A stretch of 64,000 nucleotides of DNA from an uncultured Roseiflexaceae bacterium (GTDB lineage: Bacteria > Chloroflexota > Chloroflexia > Chloroflexales > Roseiflexaceae), in the NCBI GenBank assembly GCA_937974195.1, contig CALJIC010000253.1:1-64000 (forward strand). Direction: 5' to 3'. The stretch's first letter is position 1. The number at the start of each line of letters is the position of its first letter. The notes under the pieces are model-generated. The model did no database searches. It was not told the DNA's origin and was given only the letters and a program-made list of their open reading frames with translations. Positions 43,260 to 51,620 of the stretch are shown here, piece by piece. The position numbers were made by a program, and so were the translations under genes.

Positions 43260-44454
43260 CACGCTGCGCGGCCAGAAGGCCGAGCTGGAGATCCCGCGCG
43301 ACCGCGCCCTGACCCTCTACGTCTGCGGGGTGACGCCGTACGACACCACGCACATCGGGCACGCGCACACCTTTCTGATCTTCGACCTGCTGATCCGCTA
43401 CATCCGCTCGCAGGGCGGCCAGGTCCGCTACTGTCAGAACGTCACCGATGTGGACGACCCGCTGTTCGAGCGGGCCAACCGCGACGGCGTGGCCTGGAAC
43501 GAGCTCGCCGAGCGCGAGGTCGCGCAGTTCCGCCAGGACTGCCGCGCGCTCAACCTCATCCCGCCGGACTACTTCCCGAAGGCCTCCGAGGAGATCGGGA
43601 CGATGATCCCGATCATCGAGCGGCTGGTCGAGATCGGCCACGCCTACGTGCGCAACGGCAACGTGTACTACGACGTCTCCAAGGAGCCGGCCTACGGCGA
43701 GATGGCGCGGCTCGGCGGCTACGAGGAGCTGCTGGCGGTGGCCAACGAGCGCGGCAACAACCCGGACGACCCGAACAAGGACGACCCGCTGGACTTCGTG
43801 CTGTGGCAGACCGGCAACCCCGGCGACCCGACCTGGCCGAGCCCGTGGGGGCCGGGCCGCCCCGGCTGGCACATCGAGTGCACGGCGATGTCGACCCGCT
43901 ACCTCGGGCCGCAGATCGACATCCACGGCGGCGGGCGCGACCTGATCTTCCCGCACCACCCCTCGGAGATCGTGCAGACCGAGCCGGTCACCGGCAAGCG
44001 GCCGTTCGTGCGCTTCTGGGTCCACGGCGGGCTGGCCTGGCTGGATGGCCAGAAGATGAGCAAGTCGCTCGGCAACATGGTGTTCATCAAGGATGCCCTG
44101 AAGCAGCACTCGGCCGACGCGATCCGCTGGTACCTGCTCTCGTTCCCGTACCGCGAGGACTTCGAGTATGTCACGGCGGACGTGGTGGCGACGGAGGAGA
44201 AGGTGGAGCGGCTCAAGGCGGCGCTCGCGGCCTCCGGCGGGTCGGGCCGGCCGCTCGACGGCTCCGAGGCGCGCGCGGCCTTCTTCGCGGCGCTCGCTGA
44301 CGACCTCGACAGCCCCGCCGCGCTGCGGGAGATCGAGGGCCTCAGCGCCGCGATCGTCGAGGCGGCCAGCGAGGGCCGCGACGTCGCTCCGGCCCAGGCC
44401 GCGCTGCGCGAGATGGCCGCCACCTTCGGCTTCTGGGCGGCGCAGGAGCGCTAA
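43246..44454 (+). CDS. cysteinyl-tRNA synthetase/MshC-like cysteine ligase
   Basis: A 402-aa class I ligase that activates cysteine. Motifs: YVCGVTPYDTTHIGHAH (HIGH, Zn Cys), QNVTDVDDPLFERA, WHIECTAMS (Zn Cys), IFPHHPSEI (Zn His/Glu region), and QKMSKSLG (about residue 270). The size and the wording GVTPYDTTHIGH and DVDDPLF are closer to MshC (cysteine:glucosaminyl-inositol ligase, ~410 aa) than to CysS (~460 aa, usually GPTVYD). The C-terminal anticodon domain is short. It starts 14 nt inside the PP2C gene. Either mycothiol-type synthesis or a short CysS is possible. Confidence 0.82.
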   Translation: MRLFDTLRGQKAELEIPRDRALTLYVCGVTPYDTTHIGHAHTFLIFDLLIRYIRSQGGQVRYCQNVTDVDDPLFERANRDGVAWNELAEREVAQFRQDCRALNLIPPDYFPKASEEIGTMIPIIERLVEIGHAYVRNGNVYYDVSKEPAYGEMARLGGYEELLAVANERGNNPDDPNKDDPLDFVLWQTGNPGDPTWPSPWGPGRPGWHIECTAMSTRYLGPQIDIHGGGRDLIFPHHPSEIVQTEPVTGKRPFVRFWVHGGLAWLDGQKMSKSLGNMVFIKDALKQHSADAIRWYLLSFPYREDFEYVTADVVATEEKVERLKAALAASGGSGRPLDGSEARAAFFAALADDLDSPAALREIEGLSAAIVEAASEGRDVAPAQAALREMAATFGFWAAQER

Positions 44455-44635
44455 CCACGGGGACGCGGCGGCCGCCCGGTTTCGGATTGCGATCGCTTCG
44501 CGAAAACGATGCCGTGCCGGCCGGGGGCGCCGTGCCGGAGCCCCGCTCCGCCCGTCCACCGTAGCGCACACCGGCCTGGCGCGCACGCCCTCAGCGCCGC
44601 CGGCGCCCCAGCGCCGGCTCATCCGCGGAACGCAC

Positions 44636-44681
44636 GAGAGCCAAGAACCAGCGACCGCACACGTCCTGGCTCTTGGCTCTC
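44636..44681. terminator. 16-bp hairpin between convergent genes
   Basis: Arms GAGAGCCAAGAACCAG (44636-44651) and CTGGCTCTTGGCTCTC (44666-44681) pair at 15 of 16 positions, with a G-U on the minus-strand RNA, across a 14-nt loop. It lies between the ends of the CysS/MshC-like gene and the OsmC gene, so it may serve both strands, though no T-tract is present. Confidence 0.55.
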
Positions 44682-44701
44682 GCCATGTGGCCCCTCGGCG
44701 C

Positions 44702-45208
44702 CTACGCGCCCGCGATCGTGGCCGTGATCTCCGGCGCCTTCCGCAGCGTCTGCAGCACGACGCAGTAGCGCTCGGTGAGCCGCAGCAGCGTGTCAAGCTG
44801 CTCCTGCCCGGCGTCGGTGTCCAAGTCGAAGCGCAGCCGGATGGCCTGGAAGCCCACCGGCGCCTCCTTGCTCACCCCCAGCGTCCCGCGGAAGTCCAGG
44901 TCCCCCTCGGCGGTGACGGTGCCGCCGCGCACCTCCACGCCGATCGCCGTCGCCACCGCCCGCAGCGTCACGCCGGCGCAGGCCGCCAGCGCCTCGAGCA
45001 GCATGTCGCCCGAGCACGCCGCGAGCCCGTCGCCTCCGGTGGCGGGGTGCAGCCCGGCCTCGACCAGCGCCTTGCCGGTGGCCACCTTGCAGGTGATCCC
45101 CTCGCCGAGGGTGCCCTGCGCGCGCAGGGTGACCAGCGCCGCCTCCGGCTCGGCGCGGTAGCGTTCCTTGAGCGGCGCCTGGAGCGCCCGTAGCTCATCT
45201 GCGTTCAA
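44702..45208 (-). CDS. OsmC/Ohr-family protein
   Basis: A 168-aa OsmC-like protein. Features: GGDGLAACSGDMLLEALAACAGVTL, where ACSGDML holds one of the redox Cys and LAACAG the other, and RVRF-like IRLRFDLDTDA. The family reduces organic hydroperoxides, using paired cysteines. It starts at TTG 45208 (LNADEL) with GGGAGG 8-9 nt upstream; no ATG in the right place exists. Upstream is a hairpin repeat (45226-45245). Confidence 0.85.
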   Translation of the reverse strand: MNADELRALQAPLKERYRAEPEAALVTLRAQGTLGEGITCKVATGKALVEAGLHPATGGDGLAACSGDMLLEALAACAGVTLRAVATAIGVEVRGGTVTAEGDLDFRGTLGVSKEAPVGFQAIRLRFDLDTDAGQEQLDTLLRLTERYCVVLQTLRKAPEITATIAGA

Positions 45209-45225
45209 TGTCGATGTCCTCCCTG

Positions 45226-45270
45226 GGGCGCAGCACGCTGCGCCCTCCGTGTCCTCCGTGCCCTCCGTGG
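45226..45270. repeat. GCGCAG hairpin plus CACGGAGGG run
   Basis: GGGCGCAG, loop CACG, CTGCGCCC (45226-45245) shares its core with the terminator at 24113. It is followed by the minus-strand form of the CACGGAGGG repeat (CCCTCCGTG words). It lies between the PhyH gene's end and the OsmC gene's start, so here it sits in the OsmC leader. Confidence 0.6.
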
Positions 45271-45276
45271 ACCATT

Positions 45277-46200
45277 CTAGCAGATCATCCCCCGCTTCCC
45301 CGCCGGCCCGTGCCCGATCGGCTCCTCGCCGATCCAGCGCTCGTCCACCGGCTCGGAGGCCAGCTGGTAGCGCGTGTCGGTCGAGATGCGGATCTGGTCC
45401 GAGGCGTTGTCCAGGCTGCAGTGGACCAGGAACACGGTGAACACCAGCAGGTCGCCGGCGCGGTAGTCGGCGGTGAGCCAGCGGCCGCCCAGGTTCTTGC
45501 GCAGCTTCACCGGGTCGTCCGACAGCCAGCCGCCGTCGCGGATGTTGCCGCCGCCGCCCATGCGGGTGTAGCCCGGCCCGACCTTGTTCTCGCAGTAGGC
45601 GTCCACGTCCTTGCTGCCGTAGCCGCGGTTCAGCCGCTCGTGGCGGTGCGAGCGCTCCAGCACGAGCAGCCCGCCGACCGAGCGCGGCACGTCGCCGATC
45701 GGCGTCCAGGCGGTGTACAGCCGCTTGGTGCCGCGGCCCATGTAGACGATGTCCATGTGCGGCGGGGTGCTGCGCCCGGGGGCCACCGCCCGCACCCAGG
45801 TGTAGTCGAAGTGGCGCACCTCGCCGCCGAGGAAGCGGCTGAAGAAGTCGATCATGCGGCCGGAGTAGAGCAGCCGCTGCAGCTTCGGGTTGCTCTTCGC
45901 CAGGTCCGGCATGAAGGTCACCCTGGTGCCGGGCGCGGCCTTGAGCGCCTCCGGCGGGTAGGCCGGGTCGAGGTGGCCGGCGGCCGCCAGGCGCTCGGCC
46001 ATGACCCGCCGGCACTCCAGCACCTCCTCGCGGTCGAGGTAGCCGGGCAGGTACAGGTAGCCCTCCTCGGCCATGAAGTCCCGCAGCGCCTGCGGATCGT
46101 GGAGCAGGTCGGTGGCGGGCTGGAGCTCGCCGAAGACCTCCGGCGCGGTGTCGATGATCTTGCCCGAGGCTGTGAGCCGCGGCTGCGTCAGCGCTTCCAT
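45277..46200 (-). CDS. phytanoyl-CoA dioxygenase-family protein (PhyH)
   Basis: A 307-aa Fe(II)/2-oxoglutarate-dependent oxygenase. The HxD pair is in PHMDIVYMGRG and the distal His in VFLVHCSLDNASD; the 2OG-binding Arg is likely in DQIRISTDTRY. Start ATG 46200 has AAGGAG upstream. The family hydroxylates phytanoyl-CoA in eukaryotes, and in bacteria serves varied natural-product or fatty acid steps, so the substrate is open. It may share a transcript with the OsmC gene downstream, unless the hairpin between them terminates. Confidence 0.88.
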   Translation of the reverse strand: MEALTQPRLTASGKIIDTAPEVFGELQPATDLLHDPQALRDFMAEEGYLYLPGYLDREEVLECRRVMAERLAAAGHLDPAYPPEALKAAPGTRVTFMPDLAKSNPKLQRLLYSGRMIDFFSRFLGGEVRHFDYTWVRAVAPGRSTPPHMDIVYMGRGTKRLYTAWTPIGDVPRSVGGLLVLERSHRHERLNRGYGSKDVDAYCENKVGPGYTRMGGGGNIRDGGWLSDDPVKLRKNLGGRWLTADYRAGDLLVFTVFLVHCSLDNASDQIRISTDTRYQLASEPVDERWIGEEPIGHGPAGKRGMIC

Positions 46201-46352
46201 GGGTGTCTCCTTCCGCAACAGACGAAGTGGTTGTATGATACACCTGCGCGATGGCCGCGTGCGCTCCGGCGTGGGGTGGGCGGCGCGCTGCGCCCTGCCA
46301 CAACGGCCTCCGCTTCATCTTCCGCATCCGAGGGATAGACATCGCAGACCAC

Positions 46353-47468
46353 ATGCACGCCAGAAGATCCGATCCCCCGCGCTTCTGCGGCCAGTGCGGC
46401 GCCGCGCTGCCAGAAGGGGCGCAGTTCTGCATCGAGTGCGGCAGCCCGGCCAGGGGCGCGGGGCAGGAGCCCCGGCGCGAGGGGCCGGCCCTTCGCCCAG
46501 AGGCGGCCGCCCCGCGCGGCGCGGTGACCGTGCGGCTGCCCAACGCCAGGAGCGCCCAGTCCGTCGTCGGCGGCACGGTCAAGCTGCCGACCTCCGGGGC
46601 GGTCCCGCCGGGCCTGTGGTTCAGGCCAGAGCCGCCCGGCGCGGAGGATGCCGTCGCGGTGTACGTGCCGCTGCGGGCCGTCAAGGGCGGCTGGAGCGGG
46701 CTCACCAGCCACGGCTGGCGCCGGGTGGACCGCTCGTGGGCCGGCGACGGGACGAGCCGCGACGTCGTGCGCTTCGAGGTGGAGCGCGAGTGGTTCGCCG
46801 CCGACGGGTGCGCGTCGGGGCTGCGCCTGCGGGTGCGGATCGGCGCGGCCTCCCACGCGGCCGAGGGGCGCGAGCGGCTCGGCTTCCGCTACCGGCTGGG
46901 GCGCAACCCGCCGATGAGCGTCCTCGACGCCCGGTGGCTGGACGCCGAGGGCCGGGAGCGGCGCGAGCTGGCCGTGCCGCAGATCCAGCTGATGGCCCCG
47001 CCGCGCGTGCCGCGCGTCTCCGACTTCCAGGAGGAGATCCGCTCCATGGGCGCGCGCGAGGCGAACGAGTGGGCGCTGGGCGGCGCCGTCCACGGGGTGT
47101 TCGAGCTGATCGACTCCGGCCAGCAGCGGACGCCGTTCGGGCGCGGGCTGCGGCTGGCCGAGATCACCGGCGGGCGGGGCGGCCTGCTGGGCCGGCTTCT
47201 GCAGCAGCGCTACCGGGTGCGCATCGAGCGGCCGATCGTGTGCGACGCGGTGGCCGTCGCCGAGATCCGCGGGCGCGCGCAGGAGGAGGCCCGCGGCCTC
47301 GGGCTGGATATGGAGAGCGACGCGGTGGTCGAGTGGTGGCTGGAGCGCCAGGGCTACGACGGGGGCGTGCTCGAGCCGGGGGCGCACTCGTTCGGCGACC
47401 GGCGCGTGGCCGTCGTGTTCCGCCGCGCCCAGATCGCGAAGATCACCGGCTTCGGGCTCGGCGGATGA
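46353..47468 (+). CDS. zinc-ribbon protein of unknown function
   Basis: A 371-aa protein. A zinc ribbon at the N-terminus (FCGQCGAALPEGAQFCIECG, two CxxC pairs) is followed by a Pro/Ala/Arg-rich linker and a globular region of about 270 residues that I do not recognise, with GWSGLTSHGWRRVDRSW, IGAASHAAEGRERLGFRYRLG and a C-terminal segment GLGLDMESDAVVEWWLERQGYDGG. No membrane helix is visible. Its stop overlaps the mobA start (ATGA), so it is coupled to mobA. Start ATG 46353 chosen because the zinc ribbon begins there. Confidence 0.7.
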   Translation: MHARRSDPPRFCGQCGAALPEGAQFCIECGSPARGAGQEPRREGPALRPEAAAPRGAVTVRLPNARSAQSVVGGTVKLPTSGAVPPGLWFRPEPPGAEDAVAVYVPLRAVKGGWSGLTSHGWRRVDRSWAGDGTSRDVVRFEVEREWFAADGCASGLRLRVRIGAASHAAEGRERLGFRYRLGRNPPMSVLDARWLDAEGRERRELAVPQIQLMAPPRVPRVSDFQEEIRSMGAREANEWALGGAVHGVFELIDSGQQRTPFGRGLRLAEITGGRGGLLGRLLQQRYRVRIERPIVCDAVAVAEIRGRAQEEARGLGLDMESDAVVEWWLERQGYDGGVLEPGAHSFGDRRVAVVFRRAQIAKITGFGLGG

Positions 47469-48100
47469 CGGCGGCCAGGACGTTCGAGCCGACCGCCGGC
47501 GTGGTCGTCGCCGGGGGTGTGAGCCGCAGGCTCGGCGAGGACAAGCGCCGGCTGCGGCTGTGGGGGCCGGGCGGCCCCACGCTGCTCGAGCACACGCTGG
47601 AGGTGCTGCGGCCGCTCTGCTCGGAGCTGGTCGTCGTGCTGAACGACCCGGAGGCGTGGCCGCATCTGCCGGCCCGGATCACGCCGGACGTGTACGCCGA
47701 CGGGGGCGCGCTGGGCGGGATCTACGCCGGCCTTGCGGCGGCCAGCACGCCCTACGCGCTGGTCGTCGCCGCCGATATGCCGCTGCTGAGCGCCGAGCTG
47801 CTCGGGGCGATGCTCGCGCGCCCGCGCGACTACGATGTGCTGGCGCCGCGGGCCGCGCGGGCGCGCAACGCGCTCGGCCTGGAGCCGCTGCACGCGGTGT
47901 ACAGCCGCGGCTGCCTGGGGCCGCTGCGGGCGGCGCTGGAGCGGGGCGTGCGGCGGGTCGCCGACGCGCTCGCGCCGCTGCGCGTGGTGACGATCGAGGC
48001 GCAGGAGCTGGCCCGGCACGACCCGCGGGGCCGCGCGCTGCTCAACATCAACACCCCCGCGGACCTCGAGGCGGCGCGGCGGCTGATCGGCGGGGCGTAG
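47465..48100 (+). CDS. mobA: molybdenum cofactor guanylyltransferase
   Basis: A 211-aa MobA-type nucleotidyltransferase, which attaches GMP to molybdopterin to make MGD. The motif VVVAGGVSRRLGEDKRRL is a variant of LAGGxSxRMGxDK (Leu for Met). GGALGGIYAGL, VVAADMPLLS and NINTPADLEAARRL are also typical. Start ATG overlaps the zinc-ribbon gene. Other Mo cofactor genes are not in the window. Confidence 0.88.
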   Translation: MTAARTFEPTAGVVVAGGVSRRLGEDKRRLRLWGPGGPTLLEHTLEVLRPLCSELVVVLNDPEAWPHLPARITPDVYADGGALGGIYAGLAAASTPYALVVAADMPLLSAELLGAMLARPRDYDVLAPRAARARNALGLEPLHAVYSRGCLGPLRAALERGVRRVADALAPLRVVTIEAQELARHDPRGRALLNINTPADLEAARRLIGGA

Positions 48101-48219
48101 CGCCCGCCGCCGCTCGCGCGAGATGAGATCGCTACTGGCGGTTGCCGTCCCTTCTGCATCTGCAGGCCCGGCCGTGCTATGCTGAAGCTGCGTTCCCGAT
48201 GAGGGAAAGTGAGGTTCAC

Positions 48220-48528
48220 ATGGCCCGGCCGAAACGGCGGTACCCCGTGTGGGGCGCCGCCCGCACATATCTGCAGCAGCACGCGCCGGAGCTGCTCGAT
48301 AGGCCGCTCCGCATCCGGATGCTCGACGGCCCGCCGCACTCGCCGCGGTACGCCGCGATGGCTGAGATGTGCACCACCAGCCGCTGCCCGCACGGCGTCT
48401 CGCCCGAGGCCGCCGCCGCGGGCGACTGCCCGGTGCTCACGTGCCCGCTGCGGCGCTCGGTGCGGATCCTGCTCGACGCGCAGGGGACGGTCGTGCAGGC
48501 CATCCACGGCGACATCCACTGGCGCTGA
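48220..48528 (+). CDS. small Cys-containing hypothetical protein, 102 aa
   Basis: A 102-aa protein with five or so cysteines, including CTTSRCPHGVS and GDCPVLTCPL, that could bind zinc or a cluster. GTGAGG precedes ATG 48220. A basic N-terminus (MARPKRRYPVW) may bind nucleic acid. The family is unknown to me. An alternative start, ATG 48199, would add MRESEVH. A -10-like TATGCT lies at 48178-48183. Confidence 0.65.
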   Translation: MARPKRRYPVWGAARTYLQQHAPELLDRPLRIRMLDGPPHSPRYAAMAEMCTTSRCPHGVSPEAAAAGDCPVLTCPLRRSVRILLDAQGTVVQAIHGDIHWR

Positions 48529-48630
48529 GAGCCGCTTGGCGCCCTCCGCTCGGCCGCCCGGACTGCGCGCGGCCCGCCTCGAACCGGCCTGCGGCGCTCG
48601 CCCGAGCGCCTGAAGGCCCGCCCCGCTCCC

Positions 48631-50256
48631 TCATAGAAGCAGCAGCACCTGGACGAGCACGATCTTGGCGATCATCGCGACCGGGTAGACCGTCGCGTAG
48701 CCGATGTTGGGCAGGTCGCTGTCGGCCTGCTCGAGCGCGAATCCGAGCACGGCCGGCTGGGTCTGGAGGCCGGCGACCATCCCGATCGCCAGGCTCATCG
48801 GGATCTTGAGCAGCCGGTGCCCGACCCACAGCACGGCCAGCGACGCGGCGCAGGTGACGAGCGCGCCGGCCAGGAAGATCGCCAGGCCGCCGCCCTGGGT
48901 GAGCGTGCTGGCGAACACGTACCCCGAGCGCGTGCCGACGCCGGCCAGGAAGAGCACCAGCCCGAGCTGGCGCAGGGTCAGGTTCGCGCTGTACGGCATG
49001 CTCCAGATCATCGGGCCGGTGCGCTCGAGCGCGCCCAGCACCAGCGCGACGAGCAGCGGGCCGCCCGCGAAGCCGAGCCGCAGCGTCAGGCCGCCGGGCA
49101 GCGGGAACGGCACCAGCCCGAGCAGCACCCCGAGGGCGATCCCCAGGCTGAAGGTCAGCACGTCGATCTCGCTCAGCGAGCGGTACGAGTCGCCGAAGAA
49201 GGCCGTCACCGCGTCCATCTGCGAGCGCGGCGCGACCACCCGCACCCGGTCGCCGAGCTCGATCACCATGTCGCCGCGCGGCAGCAGCTCCACGTCCCCG
49301 CGCCGCACGCGCGTGACGACGGCGCCGAACTGCTCCGGCAGCTGCAGGTCGCGCAGGCGGCGCCCCGCGACCGATGGGCTCGAGACGAAGATGCGGCGGT
49401 AGTCGAGCTCGCTGCGCTCGTGCTCGAGGCGCTCGTCGACCGGCTCGCCCAGGTACTCGGTCACGCGCGCCAGCTCAGCGGGCGCGCCGACGATGCTGAC
49501 CAGGTCGCCGGGCATCAGGCGCGTCTTGCCGCCGGCGAGCGAGAGGGCGCCCTGGTGCTTGACCCGCCCGATGATCACGTCCCACCCGTGGCGGCGTACC
49601 AGATCCTCGATCGACTCCGTGCCGGCGTCCGGCCGGGTGACGCGGATGGTCTGGTTGGCGAGGCGGCGCTGGGCGATGCCGCGCATGGCCCGCTGCTCGG
49701 CGGCGTAGTCGGTCCTCCACAGCCGCTGGGCGATCACGATCATCAGGATCGCGCCGCACACGCCCATCGGGTAGGTCACCGAGTAGCCGACCACCGGCTC
49801 GCCGAGGAGCTGCTCCAGGTTGGGCGCCGCGCTGCGCTGGAGCTGCTCGATCGCGCTCGCCAGCGCCGGCGTGTTGGTGAGGCTCCCGGCCAGCACCCCG
49901 GCCGCGAGCGCCGGCGAGAACCCGAGGGCGAGCGCCGCGGCGGCGGTGAGCGCCGTCGCCAGCAGGATCGCGCCCGCGACCAGCAGGTTGTCGCGCAGGC
50001 CCTTGCGGCGCAGCGCAGCGAAGAACCCCGGGCCGCTGCTGAGGCCGATCGTGTAGACGAAGATGATCAGCCCGAGCTGGTAGATCACCTCCGGCAGCCC
50101 GAGGTCCGGGTCGAGCGACCCGAACGCCAGGCCGACGAACAGCACCGCGGCGACGCCCAGGCTGGTGCCGCGCACCGTGATGCGGCCGAGCGGGTAGCCG
50201 AGAGCGGCGACGACGAACAGGAGCAGGAGCGGGTTGCTGCGCAGGATCTCAATCAT
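48631..50256 (-). CDS. AspT/YidE-family membrane transporter with two RCK_C domains
   Basis: A 541-aa transporter of the aspartate:alanine exchanger family (TC 2.A.81; YidE/YbjL duplication). Two groups of membrane helices flank a central soluble part with two TrkA_C (RCK_C) domains (GALSLAGGKTRLMPGDLVSIVG and VELLPRGDMVIELGDRVRVVA). Conserved transport segments: GPGFFAALRRKGLRDN, GVLAGSLTNTPALASAI and GMVAGLQTQPAVLGFAL. Family members exchange dicarboxylic amino acids, but the substrate here is not established. It is divergent from the flavoprotein gene, with a gap of 208 nt. Confidence 0.9.
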   Translation of the reverse strand: MIEILRSNPLLLLFVVAALGYPLGRITVRGTSLGVAAVLFVGLAFGSLDPDLGLPEVIYQLGLIIFVYTIGLSSGPGFFAALRRKGLRDNLLVAGAILLATALTAAAALALGFSPALAAGVLAGSLTNTPALASAIEQLQRSAAPNLEQLLGEPVVGYSVTYPMGVCGAILMIVIAQRLWRTDYAAEQRAMRGIAQRRLANQTIRVTRPDAGTESIEDLVRRHGWDVIIGRVKHQGALSLAGGKTRLMPGDLVSIVGAPAELARVTEYLGEPVDERLEHERSELDYRRIFVSSPSVAGRRLRDLQLPEQFGAVVTRVRRGDVELLPRGDMVIELGDRVRVVAPRSQMDAVTAFFGDSYRSLSEIDVLTFSLGIALGVLLGLVPFPLPGGLTLRLGFAGGPLLVALVLGALERTGPMIWSMPYSANLTLRQLGLVLFLAGVGTRSGYVFASTLTQGGGLAIFLAGALVTCAASLAVLWVGHRLLKIPMSLAIGMVAGLQTQPAVLGFALEQADSDLPNIGYATVYPVAMIAKIVLVQVLLLL

Positions 50257-50464
50257 TGGTCGTGTCTCGCTGCCAGCGGCTCCGACCCGGGTGTGGAGCC
50301 CGGCCCACATCGTAGCACGGGTTGCGGCCTCGCGTGGGCGTGTTGCGACATCCCCACCGATGGTGGTCAAGGCGCATCGGCAGCGGCGCCGCGCGACGGT
50401 AGCATGGGCATGTCGAACGGGCCCAGCGGGCGCTTGCCCTCCCGGTCCACACAGGAGGTATGAC

Positions 50465-51388
50465 ATGCGCGACCTGATCGTCATCGGCGGCGGCGCGGCG
50501 GGCCTCTCGGCCGCGATGTACGCGCTGAGCAAACAGCTCGACGTGCTGCTGATCGCCAAGACACTCGGCGGCAAGGCCGGCTGGCACCAGCAGCTGCTGG
50601 GCCAGGCCTCGCCGGAGTATATTGCCGGAGAGGAGATCGTAAGCTCCTTCGAGCGGAAGCTGCGCGAGCGCCCGGACCACGTGCTGCTCGACGAGGTCTC
50701 CAGGGTCACGAAGACGGCCGGGGTGTTCCAGGTGGAGACGGCGCACAACGGCGTTCTGGAGAGCACCGCGGTGATCGTCGCGACGGGCGTGACGCCCGTT
50801 CCTCTGGACGTGCCCGGCGCCACGGAGCTGCTCGGCCACGGGCTGGGCTACTCGGCGACGACGCACGCCCCGGCGCTGGCCGGCAAGTACGCCGCGGTCA
50901 TCGGTGACACCGAGCGGGCGCTGCGCGGCGTGAACGAGCTCTCGCGCATCGCCGAGAAGGTGTACCTGATCGTGTCGAACCGGGCGGCGCTGGTCTCGCC
51001 GCTAGGCCTGGCGCTGCAGTACCGCGCGAACGTCGAGGTGCTGGAGGGCTACCGGGTCGAGGAGCTTCTGGGCGGCTTCAACGTCGAGGAGATCGTGCTG
51101 TCCCCGCCGCACGGCCCGCTGCGCCGGCTGGCGGTCGACGCGGTCTTCGTGGACCTGGGGCTGCGGCCGAACAGCGCGATGGTGCGCGACCTGGCCGTCA
51201 CTGAGCTCTCGGGTCTGATCAAGGTGGACGACCGCAACGCCACGACGATGCCCGGGCTGTACGCGGCTGGGGACGTGACCACGACCTTCAGCGAGCACAT
51301 CCTGATCGCGGTCGGCGAGGGCGCCCGCGCGGCGATGAACGCGCACACCTACATTCTCGGCCGCGCGCCGGCCAGGGTCGAGCGCTGA
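50465..51388 (+). CDS. thioredoxin-reductase-like flavoprotein lacking CxxC
   Basis: A 307-aa FAD- and pyridine-nucleotide-dependent oxidoreductase. FAD motif IGGGAAGLSAAMYA, ATG motif VIVATGVTPVP, and FAD/C-terminal motif GLYAAGDVTTTFSEHILIAVGEG. The segment where TrxR has CATCD reads YSATTHAPAL, with no cysteines, so it cannot act as a standard thioredoxin reductase. It may be a ferredoxin/flavodoxin-NADP reductase or an NAD(P)H oxidase-like enzyme. The start has a perfect AGGAGGTATGAC ribosome site. It lies between an exporter and the Usp region. Confidence 0.85.
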   Translation: MRDLIVIGGGAAGLSAAMYALSKQLDVLLIAKTLGGKAGWHQQLLGQASPEYIAGEEIVSSFERKLRERPDHVLLDEVSRVTKTAGVFQVETAHNGVLESTAVIVATGVTPVPLDVPGATELLGHGLGYSATTHAPALAGKYAAVIGDTERALRGVNELSRIAEKVYLIVSNRAALVSPLGLALQYRANVEVLEGYRVEELLGGFNVEEIVLSPPHGPLRRLAVDAVFVDLGLRPNSAMVRDLAVTELSGLIKVDDRNATTMPGLYAAGDVTTTFSEHILIAVGEGARAAMNAHTYILGRAPARVER

Positions 51389-51448
51389 CGCCGCAGCTAC
51401 AGCGTCCCAGCAGGACTGACGCGGTAGTTCGCACCCGCTAGAGGGGCT

Positions 51449-51556
51449 TGGGGAGGCCTCGCCTCCCCAGAACACCCTCTTCCCGCCGCTCTGCGGCGAC
51501 ACAGTCGCCGCAGAGCGGTGAAAGAAGAGTCTGTGGAGGGCCGCAAGCCCTCCACA
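51449..51556. repeat. multi-hairpin interspersed element
   Basis: Three perfect hairpins in a row: GGGGAGGC/GCCTCCCC (51450-51468); a 15-bp stem with CCGCTCTGCGGCGAC (51486-51500), loop ACA and its complement (51504-51518); and TGTGGAGGG/CCCTCCACA (51532-51556). The order repeats in diverged form at 34811-34905, and related words appear near 27620 and 54205. The element fills the gap between the flavoprotein and the first Usp gene and holds no gene. Confidence 0.8.
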
Positions 51557-51620
51557 CCTCCCCGCTGAGGAGGCCGGTCAGCGTTGACCGTGTGACTCCT
51601 AACACAATGAGGTGGTCTCA

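Noticed and set aside
44455..44635. Small gene between the CysS/MshC-like and OsmC genes
   Set aside because: Frames are short, low-complexity and without ribosome sites; the region holds the hairpin at 44636 instead.
51486..51518. 15-bp stem as a rho-independent terminator of the flavoprotein gene
   Set aside because: No T-tract follows either arm, and the same element recurs in gaps of other orientation, so it is better treated as an interspersed repeat.
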